NCBI GenBank assembly: GCA_025890175.1
Contig: JANPYM010000006.1
Coordinates: forward strand, 1,641,115 to 1,703,726
Direction of reading: 5' to 3'
Length of the DNA: 62,612 nucleotides
From: Ciborinia camelliae
Lineage: Eukaryota > Ascomycota > Leotiomycetes > Helotiales > Sclerotiniaceae
Every line of letters begins with the position of its first letter. Within the stretch, counting starts at the first letter, position 1. Under the pieces are notes generated by a model. That model was not told the DNA's origin. It saw nothing but the letters and a program-made list of their open reading frames with translations, and searched no databases. The translations under genes and the position numbers were made by a program. Positions 49,864 through 61,648 of this stretch are shown here, piece by piece.

Positions 49864-50762
49864 TAAAAAACGTTTTTGATAATATCAAAAAAAATTTATT
49901 ACTAATTTTAATAAATTTTTTGTTTTTTTATTGTAATTTTTTTTTTATAAAATTTTGCAAAAAAAAATTTTAATATTTTTATAAATAATAAAAATATTTA
50001 TTTATTAATTTTTAAATTTTAATATTAATATTTGGATTTATATATTTTAAAAATATTTTTATTATAATCTCGATTTAATTTTTAATAATATATTTTTTTT
50101 TTTATTAATAAATATTATTTTTTTAAAAAAAACTTTTTTTATTTTTTAAAATATCGATTATTTTCTTTTTTCATTTATTATAATACAATTAACAAAATTA
50201 AATAAATTTATATATTAATCTTTTTTATATTAATAAATTTAATCCTAAATTTGTTTTTTTTTGAATTAAAATATATATTTTTTTTTTAAAATTATTTCAA
50301 ACTTTATTAATATTTTTTTTATTAATTAAGATTTAATAAACAATAATAATTTTTTAAATTATATTTATAATATTTTAGATTTGTTTAAAAAATAATATAA
50401 AGATAAAAACAAAAACAAAATATTTTTGTAATAATTTTTTTAAAGATATAATATAATAAATAAATTGAAATAATATAAAAAGTTTTATTATTATTAAATA
50501 ATAAAAGAAAATTATAAATAATAAATAATAAATATTTTATTTAATTTTATATAATTATTATTAATATATTTATAATAATTAATAATTATAATTTTGAAAT
50601 GGAAAATTTGTTATTATAATTGAAATATTATTATTATAATCAAAATAATATAAATTTATATTTAAAAAAATATAAATTATAATTAAAAATTTTATATTAA
50701 AATTTATAATTTTTTTAAAGGTTTTTAAATTAATAGAATAATATTTTATTTATATATTTCTT

Positions 50763-50764
<2 letters not shown>

Positions 50765-50804
<40 letters not shown>

Positions 50805-50814
50805 NNNNNNNNNN
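50765..50814. other. Poly-T run followed by assembly gap
   Basis: Forty consecutive T lead into 10 N (50805-50814). The real length is unresolved. Confidence 0.95.
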
Positions 50815-51330
50815 GTTTTTTTTCAATAATTTTTTTATATAATATTGTAAGCTTTTTATAATAATAAATAATAATATAATTGTATTTTGTAATTATTTGA
50901 TTTTAATATATATTTGTTATTATTTATATATTAATATTTTTATTAAAAATAATATATTAATTGTAAATAAATATATATATAATAATATATTAAAAATGAT
51001 TTATAAAAAATATTAAAAAAAAGAGATTTTAATAATAATAAATATAAAATTTATATATAATTAATAAATATAAATATAAAAAAAAGATAAATTTATTTAT
51101 ATAAAAAATAATATTGTTTTATATTATTATAATAATAATTTATATAATTTTTTTTTAAATATTTTTAATATTAATATATATTTAATAAACAGTTTAATTT
51201 ATTCAAAATAATATAAATATAATAATATATTAATTTTATTAATAAATTAAGTAAATCAAATTTTTATATTAAATAATTTGATAGAATAAAAAGTAATGTT
51301 AAAATAAATTTTGGGATTGTATTAAATATA

Positions 51331-51509
51331 TGTCGAATCACCTCGGTGGTATCAAAATACGTATAGTAGAAAGTAATATATTATAAAAGCATATAGATCG
51401 ATCGTAGATCGATCTGCGAGCTTATATGCCCGCGGGATGCGGGCATATCGGCCGCACGCGGCCGTACGCTTCGGTGAATCTGCCCTGCAGATTCACTGGT
51501 ATTGCAACA
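51331..51509 (-). mobile_element. 179-bp solo LTR, copy A
   Basis: Read on the plus strand it starts TGTCGAATCACC and ends TATTGCAACA, flanked by ATATA on both sides (51326-51330, 51510-51514). On the minus strand it has a GGGCATATAAG box before a long AT-rich leader, so that orientation is likelier. GC-rich palindromes (CCGCGG, CGGCCG around 51430-51465) are intact. Confidence 0.88.
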
Positions 51510-52464
51510 ATATATAATTAGGCAAGAATATTTATATTAGATATGGGTTGGAGAGGAAGAGTTAGGAGAGAAAAAAGTTTTTATTAAGATAATATTAATA
51601 ATTTTGATAGGGATATTTGATTTTTTTTAATTATTTTGTTTTTTTATAGAATTTATTTTAATAGTTTTGTTTTTTATAAATAATTATTTTTTTTTAATAT
51701 TATTGATAAAAAAAGAAATATTATTTTTATTCGTTTTTTAAATAAAGTTGAATAAAAAATGTTAATAGCAAAAAAGGCAAATAAGGCGAATAATTGTTTT
51801 TTTAATTAAAAATTTTATTTTTTCGAATATAAATTTTATTTTTATAATAAAAAGTTTATTTTCCAAATTAAAATTTTTTATTTTCCAAATCGAAATTTTA
51901 TATTTTCAATTAAAATTTTTTATTTACAATCGAAATTTTTTATATACAAACAAAATTATAAAATTTCGTTCCAAATATTGTTTTTACAAATATAAATTTT
52001 ATACAAAAAATAAAAATTATAAAAATTATTAAATTACAATTTAAATCATTAATTAACAATATTATTAATTTTAATTAATATTTTTAAATAAACAATATTT
52101 TTAATCTTTTTTTTTTTTTATTAATATTATATAATAAAAATATATAAAGATTTTAAAACTTTTTGTTATATATTATTATTATATAAAACTAATTATAATT
52201 AAAATATAATAATTTTAAATTCTTAATTTTATAATTTATTAATTATTATAATTTAATATAATTATATAAAAAATTATTTATATAAAAAAATATATAACAA
52301 ATCATTTGAATTAGATTTTAATATTATATATAAAATAATATATATTTCTTTATAAAAATTTTTATTCAAAAATATTATTTTTAATATATAAATTTTGATA
52401 TTTATTAATATTATTTGATTTTTATTATATAAATTATAATATAAATAAATATTGCAAAATAATA

Positions 52465-52710
52465 TGTTGATATCAACGTGGTTTCAAAAGTGTAAAATAC
52501 TTTCAATCTGTAATGTATGTTGATAATCTCTGATTTATGAAGCTATACTAGAGTAGATGATTATATAGAGGTCTAATACCGTACTAGAACGTACTAGGAC
52601 GCACTAGGCGTTCTAGTAGGTTCGCGATGCTAGTCGAACCGTCGCGTGCCTGATCACGTGCTAGTCACGTGCTAGTCACGTGACCGGTAGGTCACATGAT
52701 TTTCCCAACA
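52465..52710 (-). mobile_element. 246-bp solo LTR with phased CACGTG boxes
   Basis: Plus-strand ends are TGTTGATATCAAC and TTTTCCCAACA, flanked by TAATA at 52460-52464 and 52711-52715. The minus strand reads TGTTGGGAAAATCATGTGACC followed by a TATATAATC box, so the LTR points left. CACGTG occurs at 52655, 52666 and 52677 and CACATG at 52693. The sequence also holds four CTAG-type short repeats (ACTAGAACGTACTAGGACG). Confidence 0.88.
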
Positions 52711-54610
52711 TAATATTAATAATATATTAATTTTAAATATTAAAACAACAAAAAAAAGTTTAACAAATTTAATAATACAAAATTTTTTATTAAATTTTTT
52801 TTATTTATAATTTTTATTTAAATTTTTAATATTCTTTTATATATTATAAAAAAAAGCAATCTTAATTATTTTTAAAAATTGATTAAATATAATATAATTG
52901 ATTTTATTAATTATAATATTTTTTATAATAATAATACAATAATCAAAAAATAAAGAATTTTATTATTTATAAATTATATTAAAAAAAATTTTTTAAAAAT
53001 AAATTTTTTTAATTAATTTTTTTAAATTTAAAAACTATTAAATATAATTTGAAATATTGTAATATCTTATAATATTAAGATTATAAAGAATTTTTAATAT
53101 TCAATTTTTAAATTAAACAATTCTTTTAATTTATAAATTTTAATTACTATTCAATCTCAATTTTATATTAATTTTAAAATTAAATTATTAAAAATTTTTC
53201 TATATTTAATTATTATAAAAAAATATATTAATAATATTAAATTTAAATTTATTTTTAATTACAAATAATATTTAAACAAAATTATTATTTAAAATAATAA
53301 AAATATTATTAAAAAATAAAATTTTTGAATTTTATTATAATAAATTTTTAATATTATATAATAATTTATATATCAATTTGAAATAATAATAATATTATAT
53401 AAAAATCTTATTTTAGATAATAATATTCATTTTATAAAAAAAATTTATAATTTTATTTTGTTTTTTAATATAATTAATAAATTTAATATTAAAATTAATT
53501 AAAATTCTAAATTTTAAATAAAATATTTTATTATCAAAAAAAAGAAAAATGATTATTTTTATAAATATTATACAAAAAATTATTTTATTAATATTACAAA
53601 AATAATAATAAATATTGTAATACAAATAAATTTTGTTTGATTTATTTAAATTTTAAAAGTAAAAAATATTTTTTTTAGGATTATACAAAATCGTTTTAAT
53701 AATCTTTTTAAATACAAAATTTTAAACAAAATTAAAAATAAAATAAACAATTTAATATATTTTATATTTTTTAGTAATATTATAATCTTTATTATAATTC
53801 GATAAAATATTTGTTTAATTATATAACAATATTAATAAATTAAAATTTAATAATATAATTTTTAGGTTATTTTTTTAAATATTTATTTGAATTAAATAAA
53901 ATATATAATTCTAAATGGATTTTTTTAGATTTTATAATTATTTTATTTTATGTTTAATTAAATCAATTCAAAGATTATTATTAACAAAATTGTTTTTAAA
54001 TCAAATTTAAATAACAAAAAAATTGATAATAAAGTTAAATTTAAAATTTATAATAAATATATTTTTTAATTAATTGATAAATTAAAATTCTTTAATTTTA
54101 TTAAAAACATTTTTTTATTTATTATTGTTTTTAATAATTTTTATAATAATATATATTTTATAATAAATATTATATTTTATATTATTATATATATACAAAT
54201 CAAAAAAATATATAGTATTTGGTATAATTATAAAAAAACAATAAAAATAATATTGTTTTTTAAAAAATATATTTATTTGATATATATAATTTATAGTTTT
54301 TGTATATTAATTAATTAAAAAAATATTTTTTTTTATTTTATAAAATTTTTAATATTTAATTTTTTTATTATAAATTGTTTATTAAAAAAAATTTTAATAT
54401 AAAATTTTTAAAAAGTTTTTATAAATATATTTTTTAATATTTTTAATTATATAAATTTGATTTTTAATATAAAGATATTTTAAATTATATTTAAATTATA
54501 TTATAAAAATAAATATATTAGATTATAAATTTTTATAAAGCTTTTTATTAAATACAAATTTTTTAAAAAAAATTAATTATTTATTAAAAAAATAAACAAA
54601 TAATTGTTAC

Positions 54611-54789
54611 TGTTGAATCACCTCGGTGGTATCAAAATATGTATAGTAGAAAGTAATATATTATAAAAGCATACAAATCAATCGTAAATCAATCTACAAG
54701 CTTATATATCCGCGGGATACAAGCATATCGACCGCACGCAGCCGTACGCTCCAGTGAATCTGCCCTGCAGATTTACTGGTATCGCAACA
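54611..54789 (-). mobile_element. 179-bp solo LTR, copy B
   Basis: The same family and length as the copy at 51331-51509, in the same orientation, flanked by GTTAC on both sides (54606-54610, 54790-54794). Relative to copy A it shows mainly G-to-A changes on the plus strand. Because each copy has its own target duplication, the two are independent insertions, not the two ends of one 3.4-kb element. Confidence 0.88.
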
Positions 54790-55975
54790 GTTACATTAAA
54801 AAATAATATTAATAAATATTAAATTTTATTAAATATTAATATATCTTAATTATATTAATATATTTTCTAATTATATATTAATAAATCTTATTATTTTTGC
54901 AAAAATTATTTACAACTAAAATAACTTTATTATTATTTTTAAAAATATATTTGTAAATATATTTAATAATTAAAATAATTATATATATTTTAATATTAAT
55001 ATAAATTTTATATTTTTGTTGAAAATAAAGATTATATAATATTATTTACAAATTATTTAATTCGATTTTTTTATTCAAATTTCCAAGTTTTTTTATATTC
55101 TAAATAATATTATTTCATTATTAGTACAATAAATATATATTATTATTGTTAACTATATAAATAAAGTTTTAAAAAGATTTAGAAAAATGCTTTATATATA
55201 TTTAAAAATTAAAATTATTTTTAATATATATATAAAAGATTTAAGGATTGTATTTATTATATAAATTATAAATTATATATATTTTAATTAAATCTTATAA
55301 TTTCTTAATTGGATTTATTGTTTTATAAAACAATTTAATTATAATTATTTTATTTATTATTTTTAAAATATTGTAAAAATATTTGGATTAAAAGATATTT
55401 AATAATAAATGTATATATAATAAACTGTATTTTTAATACTTAATTGTTATAATGTAATTAAAATATTTATTAAAAATTTTATATTCTGTAAGATTTTTGA
55501 TTAATTTTTTTATTTTAAAATAAAATATATGAATAATAATATTTAAATAATTCTATATAAATTAATTAGAAAATAGATTATTTTGAATCTTAAGTTATTT
55601 AATATTATAAATAAATATAATAAAAAAGAATAATTTTTTAGTTTTTTTTATTATTATTATAATATTTTAATATATTTAATATATAAATTTTTTGTTTTTA
55701 AAATGAGAAAAGAGAAAAATAATATATTATTCTATTAAATTTTTATTAGCATTATTGGTATAAAGAATATTTGTTAAATTATTATATATATTCGATTATA
55801 GTTTATTTTGATTATTTTTAATTTATATTAAAAAAGTTTTTTCGATAGTTATAAAAGAATTAATTAATAATTATTGAAATAAAATATTAATATAAAAAAC
55901 AAAATAAAATTTATTATTATCAATAATATTTTATTTATTTTTATATTGTATAATTTTATATTAAATGTTGAGAGT

Positions 55976-56142
55976 AGCCAGGGCCGTATGAGCCGTACGG
56001 ACCGCGAAGCGGGCCGTAGGCCTAATACGGCTTAGCGCCCTATCTTAAGCTTAAATAGCATACAAGGTTCAACCTTAGTTCAGTAGTAATTTCAAATACA
56101 TCACACAACTTGCACCTTCACGTGATCTACCTAATTTCAACA
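55976..56142 (+). mobile_element. 167-bp solo LTR
   Basis: Starts TGTTGAGAGTAGCC, ends CTAATTTCAACA, flanked by TTAAA at 55971-55975 and 56143-56147. The first third is GC-rich with short palindromes (CCGTACGG). A CTTAAATAGC box precedes a leader. CACGTG occurs at 56119-56124. No internal retrotransposon sequence is attached. Confidence 0.87.
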
Positions 56143-57302
56143 TTAAATATAGATTATATATTAATATTAATAATATTGAAAAAATCAAATTCGTTAATAA
56201 TTTTTATTAATTATGTTTTTGAATTTAAAAAATTAATTTCAATTATTTTTTTTAGCTAAAAATAATAAAATATAATATAATAATATTTATAAAGTATAAG
56301 ATATATAAACAATATATATATAATTGTAATTAATAATCTTATTTTTTTATTAATTAAAATATTATTTATATAAAACAATATTTTAAAAAGATTTAAGTTT
56401 TTTGTTATCATATTTAATACAATTTTTAAAACGATAAATAAGTTATATTTACCTTTATATTTATTATTAAATTTTTTTATAATAAATTGCAATTTTGAAT
56501 TTAAAAGCAATCGAAATTTATTATTATTTTGTTATTATTATTATATAACAATCTTTTTTGTATATTTATATAATTTAATATAAAAATTGATTTTTTGTAA
56601 TAATATATTTATTTTAATTATAATAATTTGATTTAAATCTTTATTAAATAAATTGTTTATCTATATTTTGTTTATATAAACTAAATTGTAAAAAAAAAGT
56701 TAATTAAATATAAAGATTTTTTTTAATACTTTTTTTAATAATTTATTATAATAATAAATTTGTTTATAAATAAAAAAAAATTTTTAATTATTATTACTAA
56801 ATTTGATTTACTTATTTTTATTATATTTAAAAAATATAAAAGTTAGTCTATTATTATATTTTCAAGCATTTTAATAGAATTTTTGGCTTCTAAAATTATT
56901 CCCTATCCATAAATTTTTTATAATAAACGAAATATAAAAAAGCGATAATTGAATATTTTTATAAAAACAATATTTTAAATTAACAAAAAATATATTTAAT
57001 TTAATAATTATAATTCAGATTTTCTTTTTATTAAAATATTAAACTTTGCAATTACTATATTTAATATCAAAAATATTTAAATATAAAATATCATCAACTT
57101 TGCAAGAATTATTATAAACTTTTATTTATATATTTAATAATCGTAATCAAATTTGATATTGTTTTAATTTATAAGATTAAATAATAATACTAATAATAAG
57201 TATATTTTCATTTTTATCAATTTTAAATACTTTGCCTTTATTAATATACAATTTGCAATAAAAGAATGGGTCTAGATTAGCATTTAATTTTTATACAACA
57301 TT

Positions 57303-57425
57303 TATAGGCCTTCTCGTAGTTCTAGATCGGGATAGAGAAGCTTTTTGTGAACCTACATTAACATCCAATTCATATAAAAATGCTTTGAATAGGTTTACAT
57401 TGAATCCAAATGCATTTGAAGTTTA
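57303..57425 (+). pseudogene. Residual coding-like fragment inside the island
   Basis: An open stretch of about 40 codons with balanced composition ends in TAA at about 57423. It contains LLVVLDRDREAF and NALNRFTLNPNAFEV. It lies in otherwise AT-saturated DNA and lacks a start or upstream exon. It could be the tail of a decayed gene or of a transposon protein; the family is not recognised. Confidence 0.3.
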
Positions 57426-58297
57426 ATATATTATACAAATTCAAAACTATTTTAATTAAGTATTAATAAAATCTATATAAAAATATATAATTTCATAACA
57501 ATTATAACGAATAAAAAATCGTTTAAATAAATCTAAAAAAAGAGGGTTAATATTTTTTATTACAAAAAATTATATTTTTTTATATAAATTCTTTTTTTAT
57601 TATAATATTTCTAAATATATATAAAATATAATTTAATAAACAAATAATATATTAACAAATAAATATATAATAAAAACAAATAAACAATATAAATATAATA
57701 CAATTTTATTAAAACATTAAAACAAATATATATTATAAAAAAAAAACAATTTATAAAAAAATAAAATTTTATTATAAATAAAATTTTATAATAACCCCCT
57801 TTTTTTTTATTTTCTATTATTTTAAGAAATAATTAATAAATATTATTGTTATTAAAAAATAAATTTATAAAAATATATAAAAATAAAAATAAACATTAAT
57901 AAAATATAAACAAAATAAAAAGAAAATGTAATTATAATAAATTAATTATATCAATTATATATTAAAAAAGTATTAATATTTAATTAAAAAAATATTAATA
58001 TTTAATTCTATATAATTTTTAAATTACAAATCTTTAAATATATTAAATTATATTATTAAATAAATAAAGTAATTTTTTTTAATTTTACATTTTTTAATTT
58101 CATTTTATTTATTATAAAAAGAAATGTATTAATTTCAAAGGATTTTTGAGGCATTACATGTAATATTTCAGAATAATATTCCAATATCGTGTACGATCCA
58201 CTGCAGTTTAAGAGTGTTTTATAATATAATATGTTAGATAATGTTAATCTTATTTTTTCTTTTTCCTGGGAGGATAAATTACAATCATATTCGTTTT

Positions 58298-58453
58298 AGA
58301 AATTATTATGGAAATTATTATGGAAATTATTATGGAAATTATTATGGAAATTATTATGGAAATTATTATGGAAATTATTATGGAAATTATTATGGAAATT
58401 ATTATGGAATTTATTATGGAATTTATTATGGAATTTATTATGGAATTTATTGT
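58298..58453. repeat. 12-bp minisatellite GGAAATTATTAT
   Basis: Eight full copies of GGAAATTATTAT (from 58310) are preceded by a partial one and followed by four copies with the variant GGAATTTATTAT from 58406. Twelve is a multiple of three, so both strands stay open and create spurious ORFs. It sits exactly at the right border of the AT island. Confidence 0.95.
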
Positions 58454-58504
58454 ATGTATTATGAAATGTAGGTGAGAAAATATCAAGATCGGATCGTTTG
58501 TGTA

Positions 58505-58650
58505 CGGAGTAGAGAGGGAGGGGGAGGGGGAGAGGGAAAGAAGGAGGGGGAGGGAAAGGGAAAAAAAAAGGAGGGAGGGAAAGAAGGGGGAGGGAGAGGG
58601 GGGAGAGGGGGGAGGGGGAGAGGGGGAGAGGGGGAGAGGGGGAGAGGGAT
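58505..58650. repeat. Polypurine GGGAGA/GGGGGAGA tract
   Basis: About 140 bases of nearly pure G/A, with GGGGGAGAG units at the right end. The pure purine strand could form triplex or other non-B DNA. Confidence 0.85.
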
Positions 58651-58653
58651 TAA

Positions 58654-59528
58654 TATAATACCAAGTACCGGCCGGCGCTGGCACGCTGTTGGAAAGGCAG
58701 GGCAGGGCAAGGTGGGGTGGTAATGGAAGTAAGTGAGTGAGTAATAAGTGGAAGTGAGTGTGTAATTGGGGTTTGGTGGGTTTGTCCGGTAGGTAGGTAG
58801 GTAGATAGGTAAGTAGGTAGCTTTTGGAATGAGGTATGAAGGATGGAGGAAATGGAAATGGAAATGGGAATGGGATTATGGGATGAAGAAGCTTGAGGTA
58901 CCGGATGCATGGATGAATATCTAGGCGGGGAATAAGCGGGGATGACGAAGTATTCCTAGCGCAGTAATCTTGCACTCATAACTTTTTATAGACGGCTTGA
59001 AATTCCAAAAAGTCAAATACCAGACCCGACTTCCCAACTTCCAAGGTAGGTAGATATGTACCATGTCATCATGCAGGAAATCATATCATATCATATCATA
59101 TTATCATCGCCATTGATCGTACAGCAAGTTATACAACTTATATATAATACAAGTTGAACAACCTGCATGCAGATACGGTGTACCTAAGTAGGTATGTAAA
59201 TCTGTAAGGTCCCCGAATTCAAAAAGTCTTACTTTTGCATAGCAATTGCGGCTGGCGTTGCTCGCCCAGAGTAATTGATTATCATGATAAATAAGGTAGG
59301 TAGGGTACTAGATAGGTAGGTACTATGTAGCTCTCTTTTTGACTTTCTTCTTATTCTTATTCTTATTCTCATTCTTATGTTGACCTACCTGACCTATCTA
59401 CAACCGACTCATATCTCTATTAATACCTCCAGCGAGGTAATTATAATATAACAACTTCCCCTCCCCCTTCCACCCCACTCACTTTCACCCTCACTTTAAC
59501 TTTAACTTACGAATGAATATAAGCACAA
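58654..59528. other. Promoter region of the second carboxypeptidase gene
   Basis: No gene is seen. It contains GGTAGGTAGGTAG words (58792-58815, about 59044, about 59293), a TATCA run (59082-59105) and TTATTC runs (59350-59370). Pyrimidine-rich sequence precedes the ATG at 59529. Confidence 0.45.
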
Positions 59529-61648
59529 ATGTATTCCACCATCCCCATCCTGTTATTAACCGTAGCAGCGACGGCATCAGCCCAATTCGTCAAGGCGCCC
59601 ACGGATCTCATTGCTACCAAGGGATATCTGGATTTGTCGGTTAGGTATAAAGAGGTTCCGACGGGGATCTGTGAGTTGGATCCGGGTGTGAAGTCGTTTT
59701 CGGGTTATGTGGATGTGGGGGAGGATGAACATGTTTTTTGGTGAGGGGTTCTTTTGGGGGCTTTTTTCGCTTTTGGGGGGTGGAGGGGTGAGAAGGGATG
59801 GAGGAAGAGTTGTGCTTCTATTGGATGGGGTTTAATTGGATGAGGAATTTACTAATGGATTGATATCTTATAGGTGGTTCTTCGAAACTCGAAATGGTAA
59901 TGCTTCTGAAGCTCCATTGACCGTTTGGATTAATGGTGGACCGGGTTCTTCTTCTATGATTGGGTTGTTTGAGGAGAATGGACCTTGTTATATTGATGAA
60001 GGGGGAAATGTGATTAATAATCCTTATAGCTGGAATAATGTCAGCAATATGATTTATATTGATCAACCAACCCAGGTATGTTATTGTTCCTATTATTTTG
60101 TGGAATTAGATTCCAAACTGATATTTGCCAGACTGGTTTCTCATATTCCATTCCGGTTGATGCATGGGTTGATCCTGCAGGTTACATTGTCACGTTGCCA
60201 GATGCTACTTGCCCGGATTATGCACCGAATGGTTGTGGGACTTTCAGTAATGGGAATCAAAGTCTCACGGCAAATACTACCCAGGCTGGTGCTCCAAACT
60301 TTGTAGGTTCTAGACTTGATTCTGATGGAGAGTGGTACTGATTTAGTTCTAGTGGAAAACATTGCAAGGGTTCATGGGGGCTTTCCCTCAATATTCTCGA
60401 AACGGATTTCACTTTGCGTCCGAAAGTTATGGTGGTCACTATGGTCCAATTTACAATGAGTATATCGAAACCCAAAATGCCAAGAATATCCCCGGCGCCC
60501 ATAAAATCTCACTCGAATCCGTTCTCATTGGAAATGGTTGGTATAATCCATTGATCCAATATCAAGCTTTCTACAACTTCACCGTCTCGCCTGGTAACAC
60601 ATACGATTATTCACCCTTCGATGAGAGCGTGCAAGCTCAATTATACAACAGTCTCTATGGTGCCGGAAATTGCGTTGATCAACTCAAAGATTGTGCAGCT
60701 AGAGGTACCAATGAGATTTGTTTGGCAGCTGATGATTTCTGCGCTGCTCTCGTGGAGAACGTCTATGATAGCAAGACGGGAAGAGATGAATATGATATGA
60801 GGGAATTGGTCCCGGATCCTTTCCCATATCGTTATTATATTTCTTATCTCAATACGGAAAAGGTACAAGCCGCTATTGGTGCGTATCAAAATTTTACTCT
60901 TTTTTCAAATGCTGTAGAGAATGCTTTTCAAGGTACTGGTGATGATAGGTAAGTCCGACTCAAAGACATTTATTTTCAGAAACTTACTAATACCTATTAG
61001 TCGCGAGGCCGGTACAATCGAAGCAGTGAAAGCCTTGCTCGACCAAGGAGTTTACGTTGCGATGATGGCAGGTGATGCCGATTTCAAGTAAGTCCAGCTG
61101 CATCCCCCATACCATACCTATCACCGGCTCCCCCCCCCAACCACTCACTAACCCCACCGACCCCAAGTTGCAACTGGCTCGGCGGAGAAGTCGTCGCCAA
61201 CGAAGTCAACGCCACCAACTTCGCCCTGGCCGGCTACACGAACATCACGACCTCGGACTCCATCGTGCACGGGCAGGTCAAACAATCGGGGCGCTTCTCC
61301 TTTTCCCGCATCTACGAATCGGGGCACGAAGTCCCCTTCTACCAACCTCTCGCCGCGCTCGAAATCTTCGCGCGCATCGTCTCGCGCATGGATATCGCAA
61401 CCGGCTTGATCAGTCTCGAGGAAAATACAACGTACCTGACGACCGGAACCGCATCGAGCACCTATCGCGAAGGCAATGCCACGATGCAGTTTCGCGTCTT
61501 GGACCCTAGTAGTACGTATAATACTACGTTGAATGGACCGAATCCCGTGAGTGCGGGGACGGCGGCGAAGAGGGTGTTGAAGAGGGCGGTGTTGGGTATG
61601 GGTGGTGGAAGTCCGGGTTTGATGGGGAGGTTGATGGGGAGGAGGTAG
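59529..61648 (+). CDS. Secreted serine carboxypeptidase (S10 family)
   Basis: Predicted extracellular or vacuolar carboxypeptidase of 582 residues. Exons are 59529-59740, 59874-60075, 60132-60302, 60353-60948, 61001-61087 and 61168-61648; all introns are GT-AG and frames close. The signal peptide is [18 protein letters not shown], with no long propeptide before [19 protein letters not shown]. Motifs are INGGPGSSS, catalytic Ser220 in ASESYGG (Ser replaces the usual Gly before Glu), Asp in AGDADFNCNWLGG (419/421) and His476 in [10 protein letters not shown]-terminal extension of about 100 residues after the His is Thr/Ser/Gly-rich and ends in [18 protein letters not shown]-glycosylation sequons are frequent. 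The last exon is much richer in GC than exons 1-4. It is in the same orientation as carboxypeptidase Y across the AT island, but too different to be a recent duplicate. Confidence 0.92.

Larger units (their letters stand above)
47940..58220. other. AT-saturated island of about 10 kb
   Basis: Between the inserts, many 60-base lines hold only two to six G or C. Long A/T runs dominate, including T runs at about 48411-48436 and 50765-50804. No long gene frame survives. This matches repeat-induced point mutation taken to extremes, followed by further AT drift. Six GC-richer solo LTRs interrupt it (listed separately). Borders with normal DNA are sharp on both sides. It could be part of a larger heterochromatic or centromere-like block, but both flanks carry ordinary genes. 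Confidence 0.9.

Noticed and set aside
51331..54789. A 3.4-kb LTR retrotransposon bounded by the two 179-bp repeats
   Set aside because: Each repeat has its own different target duplication (ATATA and GTTAC), and the interior holds another complete solo LTR; they are separate insertions.
47940..58220. Island as a mitochondrial DNA insertion
   Set aside because: No mitochondrial gene, rRNA or tRNA fragment is readable; solo LTRs and sharp borders fit RIP-type decay better.
58241..58975. Long ORFs on both strands encoding Asn-Tyr-Tyr-Gly and Ile-Ser repeats
   Set aside because: They arise from the 12-bp satellite and polypurine tract, where a unit length divisible by three keeps all frames open.
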